From positions 32,985,106-33,049,105 of the forward strand of contig NC_092100.1 in the NCBI RefSeq assembly GCF_045679555.1: DNA of 64,000 nt, read 5' to 3'. Source of the DNA: Salvelinus alpinus (lineage: Eukaryota > Chordata > Actinopteri > Salmoniformes > Salmonidae). The notes beneath the pieces were generated by a model. It saw only the letters and a list, made by a program, of their open reading frames with translations. It searched no databases and had not been told where the DNA came from. Made by a program: the position numbers and the translations under genes. Positions 28,162 to 40,114 of this stretch are shown here, in pieces (position 1 is the stretch's first letter; the number at the start of each line of letters is the position of its first letter).

Positions 28162-30235
28162 TTTTATCTGCATTTGATAAATTAATTTAGTTTATATACT
28201 AACATTATTTTGATTGTTTGGTGCCAATATTAAGCCCTGGCTAGAAAGGGATCTACTTACACTCCCAAAGTATATTTATTTTTCTTTTGAGCCTTAAACT
28301 CATTACAAAATGCATGGCAACATTATCTTGCAAAATGCATTCCTGTTCCCTGTTCTCGTTTTTTTTTTTTTATGTTTCTTGTCTAGAAATATGACTCAAT
28401 CATATGTGATTGTGCCTCACATAAAACTATTGTTTTATTAAATGTAGGTGTTTTAAATGTATATCATATCTGAAATGAATATAAATAAAACCTCACAGTT
28501 TAAGATGTATTTGTGTATTTTATTATATACTGTATTGTACAGTATCTTAACATTCTGGTAAGTTTCCATTGATCATATTGTAGGATGTATAAATGTTTTT
28601 TTTAATGGGTTACATAGTTGTAACTAATTCCAGAAGTAAATATTTTCAGCTTTCATGTTGAATTGAGAAGATGAGGGGAATAAAGTGGTCCCCTTAAACA
28701 CTGCTGCATTATCAACCTTGTTTAACCCTCAGCTCAATGAGTGTTTCCAGAACAAATGGTAATCTGTTCATCTGCCGGCCTTATTACATTTACTCTGTGC
28801 TCATTCTGGTCTAGGCCTTAGTTTGACTTCCTAAGAGAGAAAGAACTTGTCACGAGTGCATGCTTATGGATCACTGCAGCTCTGAACACTGGACTGCGGG
28901 GCAATGCAGCAAAAATAGTAATGTTAGTCATACAATAATAGTCTATTTACACATGTAATTGATCATATATTTGTGGTAATAAAGCTTGGTGTATTATAGC
29001 TCATTTTAATTTAAATATCATGCATTTGTAATGTGTTAATTCCAGGCCACATGCTGTGACACCGGCCAGTGGATTATAACTGAACTAGTTGTATCCCAGG
29101 TGAGACTGCAAGGTGAAGATTAATTTGGAATTCAAATTTTAAAAGCTTATCTGTGTTTTGACTTCAGTCCTGGCGCCATGGACTGAAAGTGTAAACAAGC
29201 TAATTCAGAACAGAATGCTAATGTTCTCTAGGTGCTGACAGGAGGCATGTGCTGGCTTTTGACCTCAGAGAAAGTACTTTGTCACCCTAGGGGACTGGGT
29301 AATAAACTAAATGTAAGGGTCGTATTCCCCTGCTCAGACGTTGCATGCATCAACCAATGGTTACGTACCACGTCAACTGTGTCATCGACTGACAGATTGC
29401 AAACGTGGTAGTTAGCTGATATGTAAAATACCTATCCAGGTGTTGTAATGCGGCGTTCAAGACTGGGAACTCGGAATCGCCGACATCCGACTTCAGTGTG
29501 CTCAAGACAACTGGGAACTCGGGGAAAAAACGAGCTCCGACTGAGATCAGTGGGTTATCAGTCTTTCTAGTCCCTTTTTATGGACACTACATTTTGCATG
29601 CCTTTTCAGATAGAACCAACAGTAGTTGTCATGCTGGTAATTTCTTGTGGTTTATGGTAATTTGATGTGAACAGTTCTGTGAGGTGTGCCATTGCAGTAT
29701 GGTTGTGGCAGGCTGTCATGTTTTTGTCATAGAATTAGTAATTAAAATACTACAATTAGACCTGAACCTTCTTGTGATGGGATAAAGATCAGTCATTTTG
29801 GTCAGGGAGTTGGTCAACCATTGTTTGCCAGTGCTGTGATGAGATATTGTATAAAGTAATGAATTTGAAAAATGTATCTGCACTGTATGTTTGTAAGCCA
29901 GCAAGAAAGTTTTCAAATTTACTGCCAATATGCCAACATTCCTTTCAAACATTGCAGTCAATCTACAGCCATACACTGGCTGAAATCAGTTGATGATAGG
30001 ACTTAGACAAGTAAAAAATGCAACAAGTACTGATATTGTATCATACAACAGCACTCACAGCTTTCCAATAAATAAAAAGAGACATTTATGGTTTGTTTAC
30101 ATATATTCTTATAGGCTATGTATAAAGGACAATCGGTATAAAACAGGTATAAACTGTATAATTATACAGTAATATTTAATGTGCCTTTATAAAGTGTTTT
30201 ATCCATTGCAAATATGTGGTTAGCCACAAGATTGC
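28162..30235. other. Gene-free stretch
   Basis: AT-rich sequence without recognisable exons. A short dispersed repeat with CAAGACAACTGGGAACTCGG sits at about 29455-29570; it also occurs at about 37478-37545. Other frames here have no family resemblance. Confidence 0.5.
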
Positions 30236-30239
30236 ATTA

Positions 30240-31770
30240 AAGTCTGGGGGCGTGCAACAGACGAAGAAAGGAACTGAAGAGATGGCATCCCTCGAGGCAA
30301 GAAAGACATTTTGATGTGGAAAAGTGGAAGATTTTCACAAGGATTGAAAATTGATGTGAGCCGTACGCCATACCGAGTTCTGGAGGTGAAAAGGAAGTGA
30401 ATGAGTGAGTTAAGTGAGTTGGAATTTGTGGTAAAGAGCTCAGAGCCCGAGCTTGGAATCGATGTCCATGATAAAGAAGAATCTGGTCCAGTAGGAGTGA
30501 CATTTTTGGAGAAAGTGGATCCCTGTCTTTTGGCAGATACATTTGTGGTTTTAGGGTGGGTGGGAAAGGAGTTGGTTGTAGTTGAATCAGTGAAGGTAAT
30601 CTGTACTGGACTTATATTTATTTGTGTTTCTTCTGCTCAGAGGAAGCGGGTGCTCTGTCTCATTTAATTTGGGTCAAGATCTGTTTCTTGCTTTGCGCTT
30701 AGGAATAGGGCACCATTGAAAGGAGTGATTTCTGGGGTAGCGTTAAGTGTGGAGGTGGAGCAATTGAAGATGAAGATTCCTGGTGTTTGTGAAGCCTGTC
30801 ATTTGGTGCGACGCAGACCCGGTGGTGAGCTTGGTGAAACAGGGGAGTCACTATCAGTCCTTTTGAGTTTTGAGTCTGTATTTACCTCACAAAGTCATGT
30901 TAGGATAAATAAATTATCCTGTTAGAGCTTGGGTGCCAAATCCACTCCGGTGTTTCAGGTGCAACGTTTATGGTCATGTTGCAGCAGTGTGTAGAGGGTG
31001 GAGAATCTTAGATGTGGTAAGTCTGCAGGAGGGCATGTAGTGTTGTGGTCTCTCTTGTCGTGATGTGTGTTTTGTCCTATGTTTTTAGTTTATGTTTAAT
31101 CCTCTGTCCCCGCAGGAGGCCTTTCTATAGGCCGTCATTGTAAATAAGAATTTGTTCTTAACTGAATTGCATAGTTAAATAAAAAAGAGGATTGTGTGGT
31201 TTTGGTGGATAAAGTAGTGTGTGTCAACTGTAGGGGTGCCCATGTTGCTGGGGATCGGAAGTGTCCGGTGGGAGAGAGGCAGATTGAGGTGACCAGAGAC
31301 AGAGTTGTGCAGAATGTTTCGTAATCTGAGGCAGTGAAGAAAGAAGAAGAGGAAGGATCAAGTGTGAGGTATCCTGAGAGGATCCCTTTGAGTAGTAGAT
31401 CTGTGCCAGCACAGAGGGATAGGCCAACAACTAAAATATGCTTCAGTAAGGTTGGCTTCTTAGCGCTCATACCAATGTACCGCAGAACATCATAGAAAAT
31501 ATATGTTGTGGTGACTGCTGCAGTGAAGTATTTGGGTGTATGAGATTTCATTTCAGAAGAGTGACAGGGTGTGTTCAGTGGTGGTGTCCTGTCCTCCCAG
31601 GCCATTGGCATGGTGCAGGAGCAGATGGGGTACCTTAATTTTTTTTATTTCCCCCTTTTTCCCATTTTGTATCACAAAGTGTAAGGGATTGATATTATAG
31701 TCCAGTTGGGGGAGGTAATGCAACATATTGGATGCCAAGCGCCATTAAACCCCAAAGAAGAAGAAGAACC
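30240..31770 (+). mobile_element. Non-LTR retrotransposon fragment with zinc-knuckle ORF1
   Basis: Decayed plus-strand coding sequence (frames at 30401-30667 and 30716-30925, then broken) leads to a cysteine-rich region near 30950-31260. There the pattern CxxCxxxGHxxxxC can be traced (for example FQVQRLWSCCSSV in one shifted frame, and CVNCRGAHVAGDRKC near 31215-31260), as in the gag-like ORF1 of fish LINEs. It ends in a (GAA)n tail near 31757-31770, a typical LINE 3' end. A SINE-like tail piece is inserted at about 31120-31190. Confidence 0.5.
31120..31190 (+). mobile_element. SINE 3' fragment inside the LINE piece
   Basis: TAGGCCGTCATTGTAAATAA followed by GAATTTGTTCTTAACTGA and TTAAATAAAAAAG is the 3' end of salmonid tRNA-derived SINEs. 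It interrupts the zinc-knuckle coding region, which resumes after about 31190. Confidence 0.65.
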
Positions 31771-32170
31771 GCATGGTATATCTGTGCTCCCAATTCGTCC
31801 TTTGGCTAGTGCTGTCTGAATCGGGGATTGATTAATGTGGTCTGATGAAAGCAGGTGTCTCAGGAAATGTTGCAAACTCAATTCGATTGTATTGGTTTTC
31901 TATGGGGAAACAAACTTCAGGCAGCTAATAGCCAAGAGAAAAGTGTTACATTGTTACCATGTCGCGGTTACCATAGGCCGACTTGCCATTTAATCGCTTT
32001 TGTTCCGAGTGTAAAGAATGCCGAGCGGTGATCGTGTGCTCTTATTATTTTTTATTTTTAGGGGGTAGATCAGCTTTCATATTCCATAGATTGTGGCTTT
32101 TATCAATGTAATTTTCTGCATAATTTCCAACCCACCATTTTTGGGGGGGGACTAATAATATTTCTAAATA
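31771..32170. other. Short gene-free stretch
   Basis: No exon, RNA gene or recognisable element seen. Confidence 0.4.
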
Positions 32171-32172
32171 TA

Positions 32173-33118
32173 TAGTGCATTTGGAAAGAATTTGGACCTG
32201 TTGACTCTTTCCACATTTTGTTACGTTACAGCCTTATTCAAAAAATGGTTAAATTGCTTTTTTGCCTCATCAATCTACACACAATACCCATTATGACAAA
32301 GCAGAACAGGTTTTTACACATTTTTGCTAATTTATTCAAAATAATAAAAATAAAAAAAGTATTCAGACCCTTTACTCAGTACTTTGTTGAAGCACCTTTG
32401 GCAGAGATTACAGCCTCAAGTCTTATTGGGTATGAAATTACAAGCTTGGTACATCTGTATTTGGGGAGTTTCTTCCATTCTTCTCTGCAGATCCTCTCAA
32501 CCTCTGTCAGGTTGGAAGGTGAGCCTTCGCCCCAGTCTGAGATCTTGAACACTCTGGAGCAGGTTTTCAGGAGCAGGTTTTCATCAATGATCTCTGTACT
32601 TTGCTCTGTTCATCTTTCCCTCGATCCTGACTAGTCTCCCAGTCCCTGCCACTGAAAAACATCCCCACAGCATGATGCTGCCATCACCATGCTTCACTGT
32701 GGGATGGTGCCAGGTTTCCTCCAACCAAGCTCAATCTCGGTTTCATCAGATCAGAGAATCTTGTTTATCATGGTCTGAGTGTCCTTTAGGTGCCTTTTGG
32801 CAAACTCCAAGTGGGCTGTAATGTGGCTTTTACTGAGGACTGGCTTCCGTCTGACCATAAAGGCCTGATTGGTAGAGGGCTGCAGAGATGGTTGTCCTTC
32901 TGGAAGGTTCTCCCATCTCTACAGAGGAACTCTGGAGCTCTGTCAGTGACCATCAGATTCTTGGTCACCTCCCTGACCAAGGCTCTTCTCCCCGATTGCT
33001 CAGTTTGGACGGGAGGCCAGCTTTAGGAAGAGTCTTGGTGGTTCCAAACTTCTTCCATTTAAGAATGATGGAGGCCGCTGTGTTCTTGGGGACCTTCAAT
33101 GCTGCAACATGTTTTGGT
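32173..33118 (-). mobile_element. Tc1-like transposon, right part missing
   Basis: Starts after TA with TAGTGCATTTGGAAAGAATT, a mutated form of the CAGTGCATTCAGAAAGTATT terminus seen on related copies at 46437-47027 and 62560-63462. Antisense transposase follows with many stops; the element breaks off near 33118 without its right inverted repeat. Confidence 0.8.
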
Positions 33119-33389
33119 CCTTTAATGAAACTGGTACACTTTTTTATTTATCACAATTTTCTTTAACCAATTTTGGTATTTAATGCAGGGCCGACAGACA
33201 AATTCCTTGCTTTCTCCCCCTTCCACTTGTCTCTTCCATTTTTGCGGTAATGCTGCAATTAGTTGCTTGTAATTTTGGATAGAGCAGAAGTTTCCATATC
33301 TTTTTGTTAGCTGCATGTGTGACATAACTCCACCAGTCCTATTTAGGATATAATTTACAAATATTTTACCATTTCAAAAAATATATATA

Positions 33390-33962
33390 CACTGCTCAAA
33401 AAAATAAAGGGAACACTTAAACAACACAATGTAACTCCAAGTCAATCACACTTCTGTGAAATCAAACTGTCCACTTAGGAAGCAACACTGATTGACAATA
33501 AATTTCACATGCTGTTATGCAAATGGAATAGACAAAAGGTGGAAATTATAGGCAATTAGCAAGACACCCCCAATAAAGGAGTGGTTCTGCAGGTGGTGAC
33601 CACAGACCAATTCTCAGTTCCTATGCTTCCTGGCTGATGTTTTGGTCACTTTTGAATGCTGGCGGTGCTTTCACTCTAGTGGTAGCATGAGACGGAGTCT
33701 ACAACCCACACAAGTGGCTCAGGTAGTGCAGCTCATCCAGGATGGCACATCAATGTGAGCTGTGGCAAGAAGGTTTGCTGTGTCTGTCAGCGTAGTGTCC
33801 AGAATATGGAGGCGCTACCAGGAGACAGGCCAGTACATCAGGAGACGTAGAGGAGGCCGTAGGAGGGCAACAACCCAGCAGCAGGACCGCTACATCCGCC
33901 TTTGTGCAAGGAGGAGCACTGCCAGAGCCCTGCAAAATGACCTCCAGCAGGCCAGTGAGAGG
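33390..33962 (+). mobile_element. Tc1-like transposon, left fragment with DNA-binding domain
   Basis: After TATATA it begins CACTGCTCAAAAAAATAAAG, a well-known salmonid Tc1 terminus. The plus-strand frame from 33762 keeps the helix-turn-helix part of the transposase ([13 protein letters not shown] then [18 protein letters not shown]). It breaks off at about 33962 where antisense LINE sequence starts, so the catalytic domain is lost. Confidence 0.82.
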
Positions 33963-34606
33963 TCTAATGCTTTAATATGTAATCATTTCTGCCATCCGAA
34001 TTCATTTTCATTATATAAATAGGCCTGGATAATTTTGCCTGACTTGCCGTTCCAAATAAAATGGAACATTCTTTACTCATATAACTTAACAAGTCCTTAG
34101 GTGTCGGCAGGGCCATATGCAAATAGGTAAACCGGGATGTGACTAAAGAGTTAATCAGGGTGATTTTTCCACATATAGACGGGTATTTTCCTTTCCATGG
34201 TAACAAGAGCTCATCTATTTTTGCTAACTTTGTATTAAAATGTTTTGTACTGAGATAATTTTTCTTTCGGGATATAAATACAGAGTATGTCCACTTCACC
34301 GTCAGACCATTTTATTGGTAAACTACACGATAATGTAAAAGTTGTATTTTTTTGTGAACCTATACATAATATAGTAGGCTACACTTATCCTAATTGGTTG
34401 TAATCCAGAGAAGTTTGAAAAATTATCTAGATCCTCTATGAGGCTGTGGAAGGATCCAAATTATGGATTTAAAAGAAAACATCAGTGTACAGCAGCTTGA
34501 TATTATTGTTGGATCTGATTTTTTATTTAGATGGCCATAATAAATAGATATGCTGATAGTGGGCAACCTTGTTTTACTCCTCTTTACAGTTTAATACTTT
34601 CTGGAC
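33963..34606 (-). mobile_element. L1/Tx1-type LINE fragment
   Basis: The minus-strand frame at 33964-34299 contains WKGKYPSICGKITLINSLV and FTYLHMALPTP, the post-RT motif of L1-type ORF2. Further along, the complement of 34525-34590 reads like the RT segment around QGCPLSA. Broken by stops; partial copy. Confidence 0.7.
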
Positions 34607-34844
34607 ATGTTTCACAGACAAAGCGTAAGCCTAGTCCCAGTCTAAAATGCCTGTTTGAGCTATCTTAACTCAAAGCGACATGCACAGACTTATCTTAAAA
34701 TAGTCGTAGATTTAGCCTGTTCTGGATTAAACAAAGCCGATTGCAAGAGGGAGGATAAGAGCTACTCTAGGACTAAATTTAAGCTTAAATTAATCCTTCA
34801 AAGAGGCAGGCTTAACTTCTGCTTAGTACTGTTTGTGAGGGAGC

Positions 34845-35812
34845 ATGGACTATTTGGAATATCTAAATGAAGACCAACATGCGCTACAGAGGCCAGCCAG
34901 ACGAGTACTTGCGGATAGGAGTAATCCATTAAATTACTTTGGTGAAATAGTTTTTGAAACCGCTTTCGTATGTACAAAGAAATTGCATTGGAGATAATAT
35001 CTTTGCTTGAGCCTAAACGTTCCTCTCTGTCTCATAGAGGAAGTCCTTTACCCAATTCTCTCCAAGTTCTGATCACATTGAGGTTTTTGGCATCTGGAAT
35101 CTTTCATTGTGAAACTGGTGATTTGTGTGGTGCCAGTGAAGCAACTGTGTGTAGAATAGTTCAAAGTCTGCAGGGCCATTTGTGAACTGAGGAGTCTTTA
35201 CATCAAGTTTCCTGACGCTGCTGGCCAAGCCAACAAAAATTGCAATTCTATGAATATGGGCACTTCCCAGGAGTGATTGGCTGTATAGATGGATGTCATG
35301 TTCCCATCAAGTGTCCATCAACTCCTGATGCTGAGGAGTACAGGAACCGTATGAACTGGTTTTCCATCAATGTTCAAGGTGTATGCACTCCTAATTTAGA
35401 GTTTTCAAACATTGTTGCCTATTGGAAAGCTGCAACTCACGATTCAAGGAGTTTTCTCAACTCTTCATTGTCTGCTCAGTTTCAGAGAGGACAACATAGT
35501 GGACTATTACTTGGTGACAGTGGATATGGTCAGAGTAATTTTTGATTTACTCCATACTTAAATCCCACAACAGTAGAGCAGCAAAGATACAACCGAGCTC
35601 ATATCCGCACAAGAAGGTTAGTCAAGCGTATGTTTGGAGTATGGAAAAATCGATTCCAGTGTTTACACAATACACTTTGTTTCAAGCAAAGAAGATTCTG
35701 CAATGTGATCATTGCTACAGCTGTGCTGCACAACTACCTAAAGCAGCATTGCTGTCCTGATCCTCCAATGGAAGATCAGGATCAAGCAGATGTGCCCATG
35801 GGGCTGAGGTAG
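34845..35812 (+). pseudogene. HARBI1-like transposase pseudogene
   Basis: From ATG at 34845 the protein reads MDYLEYLNEDQHALQRPARR, a usual fish Harbinger N-terminus. A frame change occurs near 34969, a stop at about 35183, another frame change near 35540, and the final frame ends at TAG 35810. In the DDE_Tnp_4 domain GCIDGCHVPIK (first Asp) and LLGDSGYG (second Asp) are visible. Where the family has the catalytic Glu in a V-E-R-x-F-G-x-W motif, this copy reads VKRMFGVWKNRF, so Glu is replaced by Lys. It cannot encode an active enzyme. Confidence 0.82.
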
Positions 35813-36109
35813 GCAATGACCAACGAGGACTTGCACACAGTTGTTTTCACATTGCAGCACTTCAACTAGATGAGATGCATTTAAATATGGAATGTATTCA
35901 TTATGGCTTATTTCTGCTTTGATAATGTTTGTTCTGTACAAAATTCAAATAGTTTGCAGCAAAATTAAATGAGTGACTAAAGCAAGGCTGGTTTAAAATG
36001 TCATTTGTGGTGATTAAAATACTCTCACTCATGAATATCCAAATGATAAAACTTTTTTTTTTGTTACATATCATATCGTTCACCATGACTGGTAATCACA
36101 ATGGTCTCA

Positions 36110-37080
36110 TTACTGTATCATACCTCTCTCTTCCAACTTCATATCCAATTCAACTAAACTAATTCTCATTTCATGTTCTTCCTTCAGATATCTAATTTTA
36201 TGCTCATGAAATTCTCTGGCTAACTTTTCATGAATGGTCATCTTTTTTGTTCTCTGCTGAAAGGCGATGGCAGCATCTTCTCTAAGGGATGCTATAGCAG
36301 ATGTGGAGGGTACACACTCACTGTGCATTGGCTCTTCCAACCTGTTCTGATTCCTTTCCTCTGGAAAAAGAAGACCTTTAGAAGCACAAATAAACTCATA
36401 TGGTCGTTAGAATGAAAGAAGAGTAAAGATTGACACAGACAGTGGAATATATTTACCAAAGGAAGTAACCAATATACTTTCTTTGGTATATGTAACCATT
36501 TGTGCTCAGTTCTTCATCTGAACTGTCCAAATGGTCATCGTGTGGTATACCATCCAGAGGTTGCTGGTGCTCTATTATTACAGATAGCAAGTCACTCAAT
36601 TCATCAGTCTCGTCTTTTTTTTGGTGGTCCACCACCAGTAGTAAATCACTCTTCTGATCTCTGCATTCTCTTTTTAAAGCCAGTTTAAGGTTCTTCCACA
36701 GAGTCTATAAAAGGCAGATATCATTCAATGCAAGTGATGTCACAAAAATATGAATATGAGAAATACTGATAATAATGAAGATATCTCACCTGAAGTTGTT
36801 GTAGTCTTTTGTTACATTTTCATTTGTATTGAATTCAGTGCAAATTGCAGGCCAACCACTCTTTTTATTTTGCTCAGTAGCAGTAGTATGGTTTTTACTT
36901 TCAATAACTGGATGGTTTGACAAAATTTGTTTTAGTAGTGTTTTTTCATACCCACAAAAGTTTTTTGAACCAATTATTTTTAACCTCTGCAATTGTTTTG
37001 TCTCAAGATACATGTAATGGTGTTTTCTATTCCATTCTGGGTTTTTATGAGCACCATTAGACCAACAGCATTCACTCATA
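36110..37080 (-). pseudogene. Harbinger-associated Myb/SANT-like DNA-binding protein
   Basis: Minus-strand pieces in order: a domain with YEKTLLKQILSNHPVIESKN and KKSGWPAICTEFNTNENVTK (about 37000-36790), a linker with KKDETDELSDLLSVIIEHQQ (about 36630-36550), and a C-terminal coiled region with REFHEHKIRYLKEEHEMRIS (about 36230-36160) ending at about 36110. This is the layout of Myb/SANT-like DNA-binding proteins carried by PIF/Harbinger elements. The pieces are separated by likely introns; whether it is still intact I cannot decide, but its partner transposase is dead. Confidence 0.6.
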
Positions 37081-37477
37081 CTTAACCTAATCAGGATTAA
37101 CCCAGGTGTTCTCATTTAGGCTTAAGCTACTTATCTTACTCCAGGACTCCATAGTCTCCGACTAACTAAGCCAAATTTAAGCCATGTTCATGAAAGCTAC
37201 TTAAATGGCCTAGTTTAACTAGTACACATTAAGGCCTACTCCTGGCTTAATCTAAACCCTGTCTGTGAAACCGGCCCTCTGAGAAGTAGCATTGTTTACT
37301 ATTTTACACGTGCTAATAGTCTTTGTTGACACTGCAAACTCGCTGCCTCCAGCTGTCAAAACAACAGGCCTTTGTCGTGTTAGAACAGAAAAAGCGAAAA
37401 TTTTCCGTACTTTCACATTCAGTAACTACTCTGTTTTACACTGTGGGCTCTCCAAATTGATATCCCAGTCTAGGGTG

Positions 37478-37545
37478 CTTTCAAGACAACTGGGAACTTG
37501 GAAAAACACTTGATCAAATCTTGACGTCAGTGATCTTCAGGTCGG
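37478..37545. repeat. Short dispersed repeat (CAAGACAACTGGGAACT)
   Basis: Shares TTCAAGACAACTGGGAACT-type sequence, an AAAAAC block and a GACGTCAGTGATCTTCAGG segment with common salmonid MITE-like repeats; a related copy is at about 29455-29570. It lies directly before the first lactb exon remnant. Confidence 0.45.
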
Positions 37546-37869
37546 CTCTTGTGTGAAGAGGACTTCAAGCAGACTGGAAGATATGGCGCTGCCATTCAAG
37601 TTAAAGACTTTGTTCAGCAGATAAAGGTACAGGTATTTTGAGTTTTTGGCATTCATATTTTTTAAATCCTGAACTTGTTAAGTTTAATGTCATAACATTC
37701 AGCTAATTGGTGCATGCAACTCAACCTCAACATGCTCATTTTATCATTTGTCTGTATCTCTGTCCATCTCCTCTTTCTTGGTGTGACAGGATGAGGTTGG
37801 GGTTTCAGTGCTGGTGGTCCGTGTGTCTGTGGCTGGTACTCATGTCTGGTGTGAAGGTTGCTTTATCCC

Positions 37870-38455
37870 TGCTCACTGGTCACCATAGCAGCACCCACCC
37901 GTAGCACGTGCTCCAGCAGGTATATTTCACTGGTCACCCCCAGAGCCAATTCCTCCTTTGGCCGCCTTTCCTTACAGTTCTCTGCTGCCAATGACTGGAA
38001 CGAATTGCAAAAATCTCTGAAGCTGGAGACTCATATCACCCTCTCTAACTTCAAGCACCAGCTGTCAGAGCTGCTCACAGATCACTGCACCTGTACATAG
38101 CCCATCTGTAAATAACCCATCCAACTACCTCATCCCCATACTGTTATTATTTTTTGCTTCTTTGCACCCCAGTGTTTCTACTTGCACATTCATCTTCTGC
38201 ACATCTATCACTCCAGTGTTTAGTTGCAAAATTGTAATTATGTCGCCACTATGGCCTATTTATTGCCTTACCGCACTTATCTTACCTCATTTGCACACAC
38301 TGTATATAGACTTTTCTATCGTGTTATTTACTCTATGTTTGTTTATTCCATGTGTAACTCTGTGTTTGTCGCTTTGCTTTATCTTGGCCAGGTTGCAGTT
38401 GTAAATGAGAACTTGTTCTCAACTGGCCTACCTGGTTAAAGAAAGGTGAAGTTAA
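37870..38455 (+). mobile_element. 3' fragment of L2/RSg-1-like LINE
   Basis: Frame 37858-38100 contains FSAANDWNELQKSLKLETHI, matching the antisense LINE at about 21410; the tail TTGTAAATGAGAACTTGTTC and CTCAACTGGCCTACCTGG follows, with an A-rich end. It sits where the lactb exon carrying the catalytic SxxK motif should be found. Confidence 0.85.
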
Positions 38456-38638
38456 AAAAAAAATGTGTGTTTTGTCATCTGCAGGCACCACTTTCTTGTA
38501 CTCAACCCACGCCTTCACCCTCCTAAGTGTCGTAGTGGAGAGAGCTGCAGGCCAGCATTTGTTGGATCACATAATGAAGATGTTCCGGGAACTGGGCATG
38601 CTCAACACTGTGCCAGATGAGAATGACCCCACAATCTA

Positions 38639-40114
38639 AACTCAGCAAAAAAATAAACGTCCCTTTTTCAGGACCCTGACCCAAAGATAATTTGTAAAAA
38701 TCCAACTAACTTCACAGATCTTCATTGTAAAGGGTTTAAACACTGTTTCCCATGCTTGTTCAATTAACCATGAACAATTAATGAACATGCACCTGTGGAA
38801 CGGTCGTTAAGGCACTTAACGACCACTAACAGCTTACAGACGGTAGGCAATTAAGGTCACAGTTATGAAAACTTAGAACACTGAAGAGGTGTTTCTACTG
38901 ACTCTGGAAAAACACCAAGAAAGCTGCCCAGTGTCCCTGCTCATCTGCGTGAACATGCCTTAGGCATGCTGCACGGAGGCATGAGGACTGCAGATGTGGC
39001 CAGGGCAATAAATTGCAATGTCCGTACTGTGAGATGCCTAAGACAGGGAGACAGGACGGACAGCTGATCGTCCTCAGTGGCAGACCACGTGTAACAAGAC
39101 CTGCACAGGATCGGTACATCTGAACATCACACCTGCGGGACAAGTACAGGATGGCAATAACAACTGCCCGAGTTACACCAGGAACGCACAATCCCTCCAT
39201 CAGTGCTCAGACTGTCCGCAATAGGCTGAGAGAGGCTGGACTGATGGCTGGTAGGCCTGTTGTGAGGCAGGTTCTCACCAGATATCACCAGCAACAACGT
39301 CCCTTATGGGTACAAACCCACTGTCGCTGGACCAGACAGGACTGGCAAAAAGTGCTCTTCACTGACGAGTCACGGTTTTGTCTCATCAGTGTTGGTCGGA
39401 TTCACGTTTATGGTCGACGGAATGAGCGTTACACCGAGGCCTGTACTCTAGAGCGGGATCGATGTGGAGGGTCCGTCATGGTCTGGGGCGGTGTGTCACA
39501 GCATCATCGGACTGAGCTTGTTGTCATTGCAGGCAATCTCAATGCTGTGCGTTACAGGGAAGACATCCTCCTCCCTCATGTGGTACCCTTCCTGCAGGCT
39601 CATCCTGACATGACCCTCCAGCATGACAATGCCACCACGCACAGAATGAGCAGTATGGCTGATTTCCTGCAAGACAGGCATGTCAGTGTTCTGCCATGGC
39701 CAGCGAAGTGCCCGGATCTCAATCCCATTGAGCACGTCTGGGACCTGTTGGATCGGAGGGTGAGTAATAGGGCCATTCCCCCCAGAAATGTCTGGGAACT
39801 TGCAGGTGCCTTGGTGGAAGAGTGGGGTGTCATCTCACAGCAAGAACTGGCAAATCTGGTGCAGTCCACGAGGAGGAGATGCACTTAATGCAGCTGGTGG
39901 CCACACCAGATACTGACTTACTTTTGATTTTGACCCCCCCCCCCCCCCTGCTTTGTTCAGGGACACATTATTCCATTTCTATTAGTCACATGTCTGTGGA
40001 ACTTGTTCAGTTTATGTCTCAGTTGTTGAATCTTGTTATGATCATAAAAACATTTACACCTGTTTGCTGAAAATAAATGCAGTTGACAGTGAGAGGACTT
40101 TTTTTTGCTGCGTT
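38639..40114 (+). mobile_element. Tc1-like transposon inserted in a lactb exon
   Basis: Flanked by TA at 38637-38638 and 40115-40116. The ends AACTCAGCAAAAAAATAAAC and TTTTTTTTGCTGCGTT are imperfect inverted repeats. The left flank is lactb coding sequence ending ACAATC-TA (Thr-Ile-Tyr) and the right flank is a short ACTGCTCAAG before the splice donor GTAATC. A C-tract is at about 39935-39948. Transposase is on the plus strand. Confidence 0.88.
39151..39888 (+). CDS. Tc1-like transposase, C-terminal 245 residues open
   Basis: An open frame covering the end of the DNA-binding domain and the whole catalytic domain of a DD34E transposase. First Asp in LFTDESRF (about residue 71), second Asp in LQHDNATTH, Glu in [12 protein letters not shown], with 34 residues between the second Asp and the Glu. 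GGSVMVWGGVS is the usual mid-domain motif. Upstream, the helix-turn-helix part (about 38900-39150) is broken by stops in every frame. The annotated Met at 39151 is therefore just the first one after the last stop, and the protein is unlikely to be an active transposase. It belongs to the mobile element, not the fish gene. Confidence 0.8.
   Translation: MAITTARVTPGTHNPSISAQTVRNRLREAGLMAGRPVVRQVLTRYHQQQRPLWVQTHCRWTRQDWQKVLFTDESRFCLISVGRIHVYGRRNERYTEACTLERDRCGGSVMVWGGVSQHHRTELVVIAGNLNAVRYREDILLPHVVPFLQAHPDMTLQHDNATTHRMSSMADFLQDRHVSVLPWPAKCPDLNPIEHVWDLLDRRVSNRAIPPRNVWELAGALVEEWGVISQQELANLVQSTRRRCT

Larger units (their letters stand above)
34608..37276. mobile_element. PIF/Harbinger DNA transposon (~2.7 kb), inactive
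   Basis: Terminal inverted repeats: the left end GTTTCACAGACAAAGCGTAA with GCCTAGTCCCAG, the right end the complement of GTTTCACAGACAGGGTTTAG with TAAGCCAGGAGTAG. The element carries the two divergent genes typical of the superfamily: a HARBI1-like transposase on the plus strand and a Myb/SANT-like DNA-binding protein on the minus strand. Both are decayed. The exact outer ends and the 3-bp target duplication are not resolved by eye. Confidence 0.8.
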
